Source: Fragum whitleyi
Taxonomy: Eukaryota; Mollusca; Bivalvia; Cardiida; Cardiidae
Length of the DNA: 64,000 bases
Assembly: GCA_948146395.1 (NCBI GenBank)
Contig: OX411549.1
Location: forward strand, 39,576,767 to 39,640,766
Reading direction: 5' to 3'
A program made the translations under genes and the position numbers. Under the pieces are notes generated by a model. It saw only the letters and a program-made list of their open reading frames with translations, had not been told where the DNA came from and ran no database searches. Of the stretch, positions 1 through 11,805 are shown piece after piece. Each line of letters opens with the position of its first letter. The stretch's first letter is position 1.

Positions 1-117
1 TGTTTACGTGCTTGCATGTCTGGCCGTTAAACCTGTACGTGAACTGATGCATTTCTACGTGAATTACGTACTGTAGTACCTGAATGGGCACCCTGAAGGA
101 CCTATTAGCCCTAAATC

Positions 118-480
118 TTACTGGTCCTCCCAGATAATTACGGGTCCTCCTTGACAACTTTTACTATTTCTAAGCAGTTTAAGGAGTAAATTGTATAGAA
201 AACTGTTTGGACGAAGAAGAAATTGCTCCTGACAAGCAATTTGTTCAGTTTCCACATTGTTTTTCAAAGGATATAAAAAAAATGAGCTTTTGAGAGGGAA
301 GTATTCTTCAAAACAGGATAAATTGGAAACAATATGGCCATTATCTATAGGCATGAAGGAGCTACAGCTTTGCAGCTTCTACCAGTCCTCCTTAAAAACC
401 ACAGGTCTCAGGCTCGAGGACTGGTTTTAGTGTCAATCCCTGATAAGGGCGTATATATTTTCCCCAGTATTCTAAAGGAA
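118..480. repeat. Decayed hairpin repeat related to family H
   Basis: GAAGAAATTGCTCC and GACAAGCAATTTGTTC form the same hairpin core seen in family H MITEs, and similar text lies at 61430-61500. TTAA ends were not found. Bases 1-117 hold nothing recognisable. Confidence 0.4.
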
Positions 481-548
481 GGTTGATAAACCACTAGGCC
501 TCACTTTGGAAACAGTCAATCAGCCCCTGGTCAAACCGGCCCTTGGTT

Positions 549-1976
549 TCAAAATAAGTCAAAGTGGCCCCAGATCAGTCAAACCAGCTGCTAGCTATTT
601 GTTTACATTTAAGTATTGTTTTTAGCTCCACTGGCTGAAAGCCACTGGGGCTATTGTCATGGTGTTGTGTCCGTCGTGCGCCCGTCCGTACATGCGTACA
701 TGCATCCGTGCGTCTGGTCGTAAACTTTTTCTTTAAAAATCTTCTCCTCAGAAACTACTGGATGGATTTCAACCAAACTTCACAGGCATGATCCTTGGGT
801 GAACCTCTTTCAAAGTTGTCCAAGAAATTTTGATCCAATGAAAAACATGGATTTAATGGGCGTGGCTAATTTCCAAATATGGTAAAAAGTGACTTTTCTC
901 GAGTTTTTTAAATGGATACCAATTAAATTTTACATAACTGATCCTTGGGTGACCCTTTATCAGTCTACCAAAACTTATTGTAATCAGATGAAAAATATGT
1001 ATTTTATGGGCAGAGGTCACTTCTCTATATGTTATAAAGTGGAAACTTTGAAAATCATTTTCTCAGAAACTAATCGATAGATATCAACCAAATTTCACAT
1101 GGATGATCCTTGGGTGACCCTTTATCAGTCTACCAAAAATTATTGCGATCGGATGAAAAAATATGTATTTTATGGGCGGAGGTCATTTCTCTATATGTTA
1201 TATAGTGGAAACTTTGAAAATCATTTTCTCAGAATGTACGGTAAGTGATGGATATCAACCAAATTTCACTGGAATGATCCTTGAGTGATTCTGTATCAGT
1301 CAACCAAAAATTATTGTGATTGGATGAAAAGTATGTCTTTTATGGGCGGAGGTCATTTCTCTATATGTTATTTAGTGCAAGTATTCATAATGTAACTGAT
1401 GGATATCAATAAAACTTCATTAGTATGATCCTTGGGTGATCCATTATCATGCAGCCAAAAATTATTGTCATTGGATGAAAAGTATGTATTTTATGGGCGG
1501 AGGTCATTTCTCTATGTGTTATAATAGTGGAAACTTTGAAAATCATTTCAACATCAGTAGAACCCAAAATATCTAAAAAATCTAGTCAAAACTTAGATTT
1601 GATTTTACAAGAATTTCAAGCCTGTGGAGCAACTCAAGCCATTCATGGCTTTCTAGTTCAATATGCCATACTGACAAGCCCTGTTTCATACAATAGCAGA
1701 AGCAGGTTTCAGTTGTAAGTATTAAATGGCTAAACACTTCTGCAACGTTAAGCAAATTGACAAATTATATCTCAAATGTCAAAATAAGTCAAAATGGCCC
1801 CAGATCAGTCAAACCTGTATCTAGCAATTTGTTTACATTTAAGTATTGTTTTTCAACATGCCACACTAACAAGCCCCGCTTCATACAAAAGCAGAAGCAG
1901 GTTTCAGTTGTAAGTATTAAATGGCTAAACACGTCTGCAACGTTAAGCAAATTGACAAATTATATCTCAAATGTCA
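549..1976. repeat. Tandem duplication: one copy filled by a HINE-like element, one empty
   Basis: A unit of about 200 bases beginning AAAATAAGTC occurs twice. The first copy (549-1778) is interrupted by the element at 624-1660. The second copy (1779-1976) is continuous across the same point, at about 1854. Confidence 0.8.
624..1660 (+). mobile_element. HINE-like element, family B, copy 1
   Basis: It starts with the palindrome AGCTCCACTGG / CCACTGGGGCT, followed by a microsatellite-like GTCC/GTGCG stretch. Next come about five imperfect units of roughly 150 bases (each with a conserved TATGGGCGGAGGTCATTTCT), then an inverted copy of the 5' motif (GTGGAGC). It ends in the hairpin AAGCC-attcat-GGCTT followed by TCTAG. 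No coding potential is seen. The structure fits non-autonomous Helentron/Helitron-type elements; the assignment is inference. Confidence 0.7.
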
Positions 1977-1987
1977 ACATTATGGTT

Positions 1988-2361
1988 TTTAGCTCCACTG
2001 GCCAGAGGCTATTGTCATGGCGGGTGACTGTCATCCATGCCTGTTTGTGTCCATCTCTCTGTAAACTTTTACTTTAAAAATCTTCACCTCATAAAGTACT
2101 GGATAGATTCCAAACAAATTTCACAGGAATGTTCCTTGGGTGACCCTCTATCAGATTTCTTCAAAGATTTTTAATCGGGTGGAAATCATGGCTGTAGTAG
2201 GCTTGGCTGATTTCCATATATGGTAATAGGTGGCTTTTCTCAGAGACTAATTGATGGCTATAAACCAAACTTCACTTGAATTATTTTTAGGCGGCCCTCT
2301 ATCAGCCTATAAAAAATCATTCTGATCAGATGATAAGGCATTGGGCAGAATGAAATAAATA
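1988..2361 (+). mobile_element. HINE-like element, family B, copy 2, degenerate and truncated
   Basis: It begins with the family B palindrome in shortened form and runs through the CTTCACCTCA and TTTCACAGGAATG segments. It is then cut by the pogo-like element at 2362. No terminal hairpin was found on the far side. Confidence 0.6.
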
Positions 2362-3527
2362 CAGTGGTCTCGCATTACCTCGAGAGGGCAAAAACTCGAA
2401 TTCATGAAAAAGCTCGAGATCACCTTCCGATCCCGACGCATTTTACTCTATTTTCTTGTTGGTTATTACTGCACTTACTCGAACGCGCAAGTGCTCGATC
2501 GCTCGAGCAGAAATCTCAGTCCCGTAGTCAACTTTTACTGCATTCACGCAAGCAAAGGGGTTCGCACCTTTCTGACATCCATTGTTTTGCATCAAAATTA
2601 ACCTACAGCGCGTATTTGTTATTTCGGCCCATCGTCAAGTATACCTTTGGGACTTTTTCACAGGGTTTTGACAAGTCAGGCAACTTGTTTTCACACCTCT
2701 TTGTATGCCACACTTATTCTATTTTAGGGTGTAAATGACGGGGATTTAATGATCAGAAAGAAAATTTTGAGGCTTTAAAACAACAATAAAACAAATAGGC
2801 ATTTTTGTCGAATAAATGCTCATCATTGTTTTGAAAGTCTTTTGAAAATCATCCTCGTGAGTGATTCAGCAAATTGTTCACCTTTTTAACAAAAGATATA
2901 GGCGATTGCCCACCGAAACATCATAACTACACCTTTTTTTCAGCTGCAGTTTCAATGTTTCGGTCACTTATCGTTAGTGTTCGTCACAAAAACGTGGCTA
3001 AAGAAAAATGGCTTAATGCATTGATTTTTAATTGTCTTGAAGGAAGTTAGCTTAAAAGAAAACATTGTGAGAAAAGAAGGAATTGCTTGCAACATAGCCT
3101 ATCTTCTGACTGATAAAACGTCTAAAATTTTATCATTAAGAAACAATAGTTATGAAAATATTGTAAGGAAGAAGAATATGCTTGTTATATTGCCTCTCAT
3201 TAAAATTGCTAAATATACAGAGAACAGACACCACTAATATTGAAGCCGACGCCTTAATCGATTACTTTTTTTTTTCTATTTTCAACGCTGACAAATTGAC
3301 CAAATTCACAAATAGTTTTATATAATAAAATCAATGGAACTTATTCCTCTATGAGTTTTTTACATAGGTACTGCTTATTTTGAAGGCAAAATATGCAAAG
3401 GTAAGTTTAAAACGCAGTTAAACGTCTTCGTAGAGGACAATTTGGTTACTAGCATTAACTCGAATCATGCGATGACTCGAGCAAATTGGTCAGGCCCGTG
3501 TGTGTTCGAGATATCGCGAGACCACTG
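2362..3527. mobile_element. pogo/Tigger-like non-autonomous TA element
   Basis: It has terminal inverted repeats CAGTGGTCTCGC...GCGAGACCACTG, flanked by TA on both sides (2360-2361, 3528-3529). CTCGA-containing motifs recur in the first and last 150 bases. TIRs beginning CAGTG with a TA duplication are typical of the pogo/Tigger branch of Tc1/mariner. The interior has no transposase; short open frames there are not protein-like. Confidence 0.75.
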
Positions 3528-3988
3528 TATATTGGTCAATTTTCAGTATGTTATTCATTGATCATGATTTTTAAATCGTACTGCGAAGCAGTAGATTTAT
3601 AATTACCGTTTTCCAGAAATCCAGTCTGTTTGACCCACTACATTTTTACCATTATCTTCTGAGCAATGTGTTCAAACCAAATTATGTGTTTTCAAACGCC
3701 GAAGAAACGGCCTTTTCAGTCACAATCTACAAACTTTGTTTTTATCTTATTTACTCTTCGACAATTACAGAAGAGGCTAATACAAAATTTGATGTAATTT
3801 TCGCTTTTAGTAATTACCAGTTAGTATTTTCAGTGTTTATAACAAGATTTTCGGTTGAGTAAAGGAGTTGAAACGTACAATAGATTAACTGTATAATAAA
3901 TTTGTAGCACTTACAATATTACTGCTCTGATGTTTTTCTCGAACGGTCATTTACCAGTTGTAGGGCTGACAACCAATCAAATTCTGTT

Positions 3989-4131
3989 ATGATTATCACG
4001 CGTTTTAACCCGCGCGTAAATACAGACCACGTCATAGATGCAAATGGACATCGTCTGCTCAAAATGTGTCAATTAAGTTGTTTGTCATTGGTCAATAGTC
4101 GTCTGCACTCAAACAGGGAGCGTGGGAAGTT
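3989..4131 (+). pseudogene. LINE endonuclease-domain fragment, left half
   Basis: One frame reads RFNPRVNTDHVIDANGHRLL and then LVNSRLHSNRERGKLT. This resembles the middle of an AP-type LINE endonuclease, where NSRVN, NGHRLL and IVNGR blocks follow the GDFN motif. It is cut at about 4140 by the insertion whose terminal repeat starts at 4141; its continuation is at 7198. Confidence 0.55.
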
Positions 4132-4140
4132 AACTGTGGA

Positions 4141-4612
4141 AGGTCAGACCCCGGTGAAATTTTGTCCTCTTTAGTTTATGGTAAATCAGTGTTTTTCTCC
4201 AAGCCATAGCTCTTTTCAGATCGTTCGTTGAGGTATGGGAGTTACAGATGCTAATTCCTCTTTCTAAGAACTTCCTTTTAAAACCAATTGTCATGTAGGT
4301 TGATAAGGCAGTTTTTTAGATATTACAGTCACAGCAAGGGAACCCTTCTTTTGGAACCAACAAAGCTACAGGCCCAGAAATCACGCGGTATATTTTTCAT
4401 CCCCCATCTGGAGAACAAACTCCTGCAAAGAGATAGTAAAATGCACTTCAAAACTCTAGAACAGAGGTGAAATAACTTAAAAATCATGCAAAACTACATG
4501 TAAATCACTGTTTAACACTTAAAACAGCTCTATCTTTGAGGGACTACATTTTCTTTAAGAACTACTTTTACCATACAACGACCTCAGGAAGTAATTCTCA
4601 CTGGGGTCCCTC
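4141..4612. repeat. 472-bp terminal direct repeat, left copy
   Basis: Nearly identical to 6726-7197. Near-identity implies a recent event or conversion between the copies. Confidence 0.9.
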
Positions 4613-5325
4613 TTAAATAAAATTTCATGTTCAAGAGAAACACCAAGTTTTATTTTCTGCTGGTTTTTTCTTTATATCTGAGTAAAAATAAGATATCATA
4701 AGATGGTTCCATTCACTTTTTGCCTTGTCTGGAGAAGTTTGAAACATGCAGGTGTTTATGAAAAAATCATGCTAAAAATGAATTTCATTCTGCATCCTAA
4801 TTATCATTATTAAACTGCTATAATTTCAATAATACTCAAGGGATATATACATAATATTATATTTTGTGTGTGCTGCTTATACAGGAGTATCTTTTTGATG
4901 CTTTATGGATAATTTTTAATCAATTTTTGGCCACCAAAGTATGCAAGATTGTCGCAAAATCATGGAAATATGGCGCAAAAATACTTTCTTTGTGACGTTT
5001 AAGCCATCTTTTTTACCTTTTACATCAATTTGAGTAGGGGCAAAACAACCATCCATAAATTATAAGTGTGATATAGTCAGTAAGAAACATCTTTAAGAGT
5101 AGAGCACATCATAGGCTAGATTTGGCACTCAAAAAGTTTATATCATTCAGATTAATCCATAGAGCAAGTAACAGGTTTGATGTCAGTTAATATGTCAAGC
5201 ATCTTTTAACCTGAGCATGCAGATGGCATGTGCCTAGTTTTACATTACAGAATATAGATAAATATAGTCACAGAGGCCATTTATCTTCACTTAATTGATT
5301 TTAATGCAACATAAATAACACTTAC

Positions 5326-5500
5326 AATAGCTAAAGAAATTGGACAAAGACATGCTTCTGTGACCATCTTTACAAGGAAAACCGACCAATACGAAGAGCT
5401 GGTATCGACAACTATCCACAGTCTAGACTGAGCGATGAAGAAAGCACCAATCACAGCATTCGGCAAGTAATTTGTCGATGACAATTCAAGATCTGTCTCA
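5326..5500 (-). CDS. Unrecognised candidate exon, hydrophobic
   Basis: On the minus strand a pyrimidine-rich tract with ATTCCAG precedes 5500, and ATT|GTAAGT follows 5326. The 175 bases between stay open as ETDLELSSTNYLPNAVIGAF and FIAQSRLWIVVDTSSSYWSV, then VKMVTEACLCPISLAI, a membrane-protein-like composition. I do not recognise the family and see no partner exons. It could be a chance open frame inside the insertion at 4141-7197. Confidence 0.22.
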
Positions 5501-5761
5501 CTGGAATAAAAGAGTGAGAGTCATTACTCTTAATATGAAAGAACTGTCACTCACAATCAAGTAGTACAATATTTTTATTTTCCACACTATTTTCAAAGAT
5601 TATCAGTCATTTTTGGTTCACTCTGAAAGCCTTGATGTAAAGCTCAACAGAGAGAAGAAAATTTGACTGGGATCTGATCTGGTCTTTGTCTGCAAACATT
5701 ATTTATTTTTCTTTGCTGGCCGAAATAGTCATGCCAACCCGGCTGACTGTCCTTCCGAATA

Positions 5762-5802
5762 CCCCCCCCCCCCTTCTTCATGTCTACCCCCCCCCCCCCC
5801 CC
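5762..5802. repeat. Poly-C tracts
   Basis: Two runs of more than ten C sit around a short CTTCTTCATGTCTA spacer. This is likely an assembly-fragile spot. Confidence 0.9.
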
Positions 5803-6725
5803 TTACACATGTTATTTTTTTCAATTATTATTGATTTGAGTATCATTGTCTTTTCAAACAAACCTTCTCTTTTCAACTATTTGAAAGGGAAAGATGTTGT
5901 TGTTGTTGTTGTTTTTAATTAATTTGGACTTGATTCACATTAACAGGATTTGAAATTCACATACCCATTTTGTCAGAAATAGCCTTCTGAAAGCAGACAA
6001 GTACATTTCTCAATTTTGCTCAATACTAAAAGGAAATAAAAGTGAGTGTAGAATCTAGACAAAGTCATATAACTATGTACGAGATTACAACTTTTAAGCC
6101 AATTTATGTTTTTTAGAATTAATACTTGCACTGATTGGAAATCATTTAGAGGAAAGGAGAAAATACTTGCATCTAGCAAATTCTCCTTTCATCTCAAAGT
6201 TTTCTCTTGTCTAAATTACCCAGCACAAAAAGTATATAATGGCAAGGTTTTACATATCTACAACATGGCAAATTGAAGCTTTGTACAGCGAAGAATTGTC
6301 CTTAAATTTGAAAGAATAGATCTTAATCGGACAAGTGATCTTTTCCTGTACTTGTCGGCTGTAAAATTCGGAAAAATGTACATCCGAAGCTCTCACGGGG
6401 CCTTAAAAAGTACAAATTTTCTCATAAATTACCATGATATCAATGAATTGTTGTCTTAGGTTGATTTAACAGTTTAGTTTTCTCATCCTGCATGCCAAAA
6501 TGTTTCAAAAAGATGAAAACAAAACAAGCTTCCAGTCAAAGGGAGATCACTCTCCCACAAATGTAGATTTTTTTACGACATTCGTGTAAAATACTCAAAT
6601 ATAGAAAAATACACAAACCTTGAGAGAAATTCTCTGCCAATTGACATTCCAGTATGAATCCCAACTTTTGTACAAAGTTTCAGGTTGAAATCTCCTTAAA
6701 TAAAGAATTTCATATTTTCCCATCT

Positions 6726-7197
6726 AGGTCAGACCCCGGTGAAATTTTGTCCTCTTTAGTTTATGGTAAATCAGTGTTTTTCTCCAAGCCATAGCTCTTT
6801 TCAGATCGTTCGTTGAGGTATGGGAGTTACAGATGCTAATTCCTCTTTCTAAGAACTTCCTTTTAAAACCAATTGTCATGTAGGTTGATAAGGCAGTTTT
6901 TTAGATATTACAGTCACAGCAAGGGAACCCTTCTTTCGGAACCAACAAAGCTACAGGCCCAGAAATCACGCGGTATATTTTTCATCCCCCATCTGGAGAA
7001 CAAACTCCTGCAAAGAGATAGTAAAATGCACTTCAAAACTCTAGAACAGAGGTGAAATAACTTAAAAATCATGCAAAACTACATGTAAATCACTGTTTAA
7101 CACTTAAAACAGCTCTATCTTTGAGGGACTACATTTTCTTTAAGAACTACTTTTACCATACAACGACCTCAGGAAGTAATTCTCACTGGGGTCCCTC
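6726..7197. repeat. 472-bp terminal direct repeat, right copy
   Basis: It matches 4141-4612 along its full length with one visible substitution. Its right edge abuts the endonuclease fragment. Confidence 0.9.
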
Positions 7198-7350
7198 CGG
7201 AATGAGTACTGTTGACTATGTGTTAACAAATAGAAATAATTTTGTAATTTTGAAATATTTGATTTCAATGAGCACTCTGATCACGCTCCAATCCTATTTT
7301 CAATAAATTCAAATTTGAGTATGAAGAAAAATTATTCAACAACAAATTAA
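7198..7350 (+). pseudogene. LINE endonuclease-domain fragment, right half
   Basis: It reads SGMSTVDYVLTNRNNF and, after a frame change, SDHAPILFSINSNL. VDYVL and SDHAPI are the end motifs of AP-type LINE endonucleases, and together with 3989-4131 they rebuild one domain split by the insertion. It is degenerate and not functional. Confidence 0.6.
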
Positions 7351-7383
7351 CCGACAAAAACATACGATAAACTGATATAGGAT

Positions 7384-8411
7384 ATTATTTATCTACAATG
7401 ACCTGGCACTCATTAAATATTCCTTTTGACCCCTATTGATAGTCGGTAAATTGTTTCTTAATATAGACTTATACTCGCGAAGTTAAGATGGAAAAATATG
7501 TATCACAGTTCGAAGTACACACGGAAATTTAGCGGTGGTGGTTAGGCTGCGTTCCCATAATCGGGAGGCCACGAGTTCAAGCCGGACTATGACCATAAAT
7601 ATTTCTATTTCTTTTTTGGGGAACACTTAATTGAGTACCGATTTTGATACTTTTGATATTTTGAACAGTGTTGCCTAAGACTATTTGTATTCGGCACAGC
7701 CTTTCCGTCAGCCTCAATTTGACTACTAAGTATTGTAAAGTCCTGTCCATTAATCACTGGTAATTACTGAAATTATAAATTTTGAAAAGTATCTAGATCT
7801 TTCTTTAAGAGATGAAGGGGCACTTTTTTTTTTACAAAAAATGATTGTATGAAATTAAAAACACATAGAGGGTTTGAACACGTTAATCGAATTCCTGTTT
7901 AACTCTTATCTCTATCTTTTAATTCAATACCATGGAGCAAATGAGATCTTTATCGTAACTACTTTTTAGTACAAGCTTACTAACAACTTATTATTTTTTT
8001 CATTTAGGTATGAAAAAAATCTTACTCTCGATCAGAATGCAATAATCTTGGTTGGTGCAAACACACAAAATTGAATGATGTCAGAATAAAATATATTGAT
8101 CGTAACTGACAAAAAAAACAAACAAACTACAAAATAATAATAAGAAATGTAATTAAGAATAAAAAAACTAAAAAAAATCAATATGTTAACGATAATTACA
8201 ATGATTATAACATGTGTCTCTGCTAGGAATTGAACTCGACCCAACAACTTATCGGTGTACGGGAAGGCGTCTGTAACCACTGTGCTACCGCGACTTTTTG
8301 AAAAGGATGTGTAATAATAACTAAAACGGTGAATGAAATTGGGTAACGATGCGGGATTACTCGAGCGTTAACGGACGTTAATGAGTGCCAGGTCATTTTA
8401 GATAAACAATA
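7384..8411. mobile_element. Fold-back element with opposed tRNA-like SINE heads
   Basis: The ends are inverted copies of about 35 bases sharing AATGACCTGGCACTCATTAA (left from about 7384, right to about 8411). Inside, a tRNA-like head with box A/B-like sequence lies at about 7535-7585 on plus, and another at about 8222-8300 on minus, facing each other. Confidence 0.55.
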
Positions 8412-9880
8412 CAAACGTGTTGGTAATCAAAATTGTAAATAGTTTAATGAAAAATGTATGTTGCTAAACAGACTTTTAAACTCTAGAGAGAGAGGAATAA
8501 TATTAACAGACAAGCTTTTAGCTTGGCGCGTGCTCATTATAACAACGTAAAAAATCTGCTAAGAAATAATTTAGACTAGCAGAGGGCTATCGAATTAGCA
8601 ACCTTTCAAAATCGGACCCACGAGGTTGGATGAGCTGGCCATGTCCTCGAAAAGATGGAGTGTTAAGACAAAAAACTCACAAATTGGGCAAAGATTTTAC
8701 CAACTTTTATTGTCCAAATTTGAGCCCTTTTGATTGGCGAACTATTGCACTATCCCAGCCTCTCAAAGATGTACGATTTACAGTGCTTACAGCACTTTGA
8801 TTTCTTTGCAGAATTATTCCAGCATATGACACTTATAAACACTTATTTACTTGAAATAAACATTTCCTCATTCATTTACTTCAATTCTCGCTTAAACAGC
8901 CTTATCATCCTCTAATAATCATTATCAGGATATTCAGGCCTGTGTAGCAAATCAGGCGCTCAAACACCTCTAGTCTGATAATATATAGGTATTACTTATT
9001 TTTTCTTTAATCTCAAATAAACATCAAACAGGTAATGCACATTCCATTCCTGTTTTCTTGCTGCTTATAAAAGAAGTTTTGATGTTAGACTACCATGAAG
9101 TAAATTTAATTTCTGTTTTTATCATTATTGAAAATTGGTATGACTCTTCAGATTTTAGAAATAATTTATGAAAATACTTAATAATTAATTTAATATATAC
9201 ATAGATTTGCCTTTCTAGTTGTTCTTTCTCTTATTTGGCAGTTAGGCAATCCATTACATTGATCATCAAACCAACTTAAGTAATTGTTATCTTTAACTAT
9301 CTGATTAAAAAAAAAAACTTGGGGTTGTTTTTGGGGGTCTCGTTTGACAGATTGAAAATAGATAATGGGGTGCTTGACTAGGGGCTGGTTTGACAGTACA
9401 GCCCACACTCAATGGTAATGCTGCAGGTCTAACAGATCTATGCTGTGGTGGATCAAGGTTTTGTTCTAAAGGGTGTTGGAGAATTTCATAAAATCTGTGT
9501 ATTATGAATTGTGATTGAATTTTTCTAATAAAAGTGAAATGATAAGGCTTCTGTAATCAGAGTGAGACTGAACTGTTGACCATACTTTTTGTACAGCAGG
9601 AAAATGTCAAGAGAAGGGACTAAAATACATGAATTTGCTGTCTAAAGAGCATCAAAACTAACATTTTAAAATACATTCCAGTAGTCCATTAAGAACCAAC
9701 ATGCCTGATTTAAGTCTAAATGTACAACAATATATCTAGCAAGCGTTATATATACAGGGGTTCTGAAATATTTGAAAGTCAACTTGTCCATGGACAAGTG
9801 ACAATCACAATCTGGCTTGGCTGTATCAAAAACCTTCTTGTATGTCCCTTATCATGAACATGTTTTTTCCCAAATAAACT
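8412..9880. other. No recognisable gene
   Basis: AT-rich sequence with no coding frame, motif or repeat structure that I can support. Confidence 0.5.
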
Positions 9881-9884
9881 TTTT

Positions 9885-10923
9885 AGCTCCACTGGCTGAA
9901 AGCCACTGGGGCTATTATCATAGCGTTGTGTCCGTCGTGCGTCCGTCCGTGCGTCAGTGCGTCCGTCTGTGCGTCAGTGCGTCCGTGCGTCCGGTCGTAA
10001 ACTTTTTCTTTAAAAATCTTCTCCTCAGAAACTACTGGATGAATTTCAACCAAACTTCACAGGAATGATCCTTCGGTGACCCTCTTTCAAAGTTGTTCAA
10101 GAAATTTTGATCCTATGAAAAACATGGATTTAATTGGCGTGGCTAATTTCCAAATATGGTAAAAAGTGAGTTTTCTCAGAATCTAATGGATGGATACCAA
10201 TGAAACTTTACATGAATGTTCCTTGTTTGACCCTTTATCAGTCAACAAAAGATTATTGAGATCGGATGAAAAATATGCATTTTATGGGCGGAGGTCATTT
10301 CTCTATTTGTTATATAGTGGAAACTTTCAAAATCATTTTCTCAGAATGTAAGCGATGGATAACAACCTAATTTCACTGGAATGATCCTTGAGTGACCCTT
10401 TATCAGTCTACCAAAAATTATAGTGATCGGATGAAAACTATGTATTTTATGGGCGGAGGTCATTTCTCTATATGTTATATAGTAGAAACTTTCAAAATCA
10501 TTTTCTCAGAATCTAACATATCGATATCAACCAAATTTTACTGGAATAATCCTTGAGTGACCCTCTATCAGTCTACCAAAAATTATAGTGATCGGATGAA
10601 AATTATGTATTTTATGGGCGGAGGTCATTTCTCTATATGTTATACAGTGGAAACTTTGAATATCATTTTCTTAGAATGTAATTGATGGATACCAATGAAA
10701 TTTTACATGAATAATCCTTGAGTGACCCTTAATCAGTCTACAAAAAATTATTGTGATCAGAGGAAAGCGGATGTCATTTCTCTATATGCTATATAGTTGA
10801 TACTTTGAAAATCATTTTCAACATCAGTAGAATCCGAAATATCTTAAAGTCTAGTCAAAACTTTTATTGCTTTACAAGAATTTCAAGCCTGTGGAGCGAC
10901 TCAAGCCATTCATGGCTTTCTAG
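9885..10923 (+). mobile_element. HINE-like element, family B, copy 3
   Basis: It has the same ends as copy 1: AGCTCCACTGG palindrome, GTCCGTGCGTC microsatellite, about four to five 150-base units, GTGGAGC, the AAGCC/GGCTT hairpin and TCTAG, with T-runs on both sides. This is the best preserved copy here. Confidence 0.72.
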
Positions 10924-11232
10924 TTTTTTTCTGACATTGAGATTAATTTGGTATTCATTGTTATAAGAAGTATCCATAAAATAGTTTCACTTATTGTTGA
11001 CATAAGAATTATGGTATTTATTTTTTGAAAACAGCCAACTTTTTAATACTATCAGAAAATATTACTTTTATTTTCTTGAGATTTCTCACTTGTCCATGGA
11101 CAACTTAGCAAGGAAAATCTGCTTGTCCGTGTAGCTTAATGGACTACTCGGACAACTCAGGCAGCTTATTTTAGAACCACTGTTATAGTACTAAGAGTTA
11201 TGTTGAGAAAAATCCTTTTAGGACTGGGTTTG

Positions 11233-11678
11233 AAAGTAGTGCACCTGCAAAAAGTTCCATATTTCGGAACTGTGATGATCATCTTTCACAATGTTTACTA
11301 AGGTTTCTAAATGAAATCATCAGTAAACCTCGGTCAACACTTTTAAAGTTTATGCCTTCTGAAATCGCAGGGATTATTTTGGGATGGGCCGTACTGATTT
11401 TGAGGACAAACTATTTGTTTTAGACTAAATCTGATTACAGTTTTGGATGGGCCCCATATATAATCAATTCAAATCTGATGCTTATTTCAATCTAGGATAG
11501 GTATTAAGGATTCTTGGGCCCAACACTTTTTCCTAATGGCCCATTTAATTTGCAGATGGCCCATCAAAATCTTAGATTTTACATGTAAATGAATAAGACA
11601 TGGGCCATTGACCCATTTCATGACATTGATCCAAAATTATCCCTGGAAATGTTGCGGAACTATTACAGGTCCACTACC
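11233..11678. mobile_element. TTAA-type MITE, family F, degenerate and interrupted
   Basis: The left end resembles GGTAGTGGACC in decayed form and the right end is GGTCCACTACC followed by TTAA (11679-11682). The internal AGGTTT...AAACCT hairpin is partly kept. About 250 bases of unrelated 'gggcccat'-rich sequence interrupt it. Confidence 0.5.
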
Positions 11679-11805
11679 TTAAACCCATCTTTTGAATCGT
11701 TGAATCCTTTGAAAGCTTGCAGCATTCACATTTCTATTATTTTATTTCTTATACTAAACTAAATTGGTGTCAGAATTTAATTCCTTATTTGTTTTATCAT
11801 TGCAG

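Larger units (their letters stand above)
4141..7197. mobile_element. 3.06-kb insertion with 472-bp terminal direct repeats
   Basis: Bases 4141-4612 and 6726-7197 are the same 472-base sequence, with one difference found by eye (T versus C in CTTTTGG/CTTTCGG). They bracket 2.1 kb of non-coding sequence, and the whole splits an endonuclease fragment. This is the layout of a non-autonomous LTR retrotransposon. However, the repeat starts AGGTCAG and ends GTCCCTC rather than TG...CA, and I found no clear primer-binding site, polypurine tract or target duplication. The repeat also has short inverted ends (GACCCCGGTGA / TCACTGGGGTC), so two copies of a TIR element are an alternative. Confidence 0.6.

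Noticed and set aside
2404..2601. Frame with a signal-peptide-like start (MKKLEITFRSRRILLYFLVG), considered as the missing TMEM165 first exon
   Set aside because: It lies wholly inside the TA-flanked pogo-like element. No donor leads to 11806 in the right phase, and nothing resembles the TMEM165 N-terminus.
4288..7055. Two nearly identical 60-residue frames (MSCRLIRQFFRYYSHSKGTL...)
   Set aside because: Both lie at the same place in the two 472-bp direct repeats. No splice context, no known motif; duplication alone explains their conservation.
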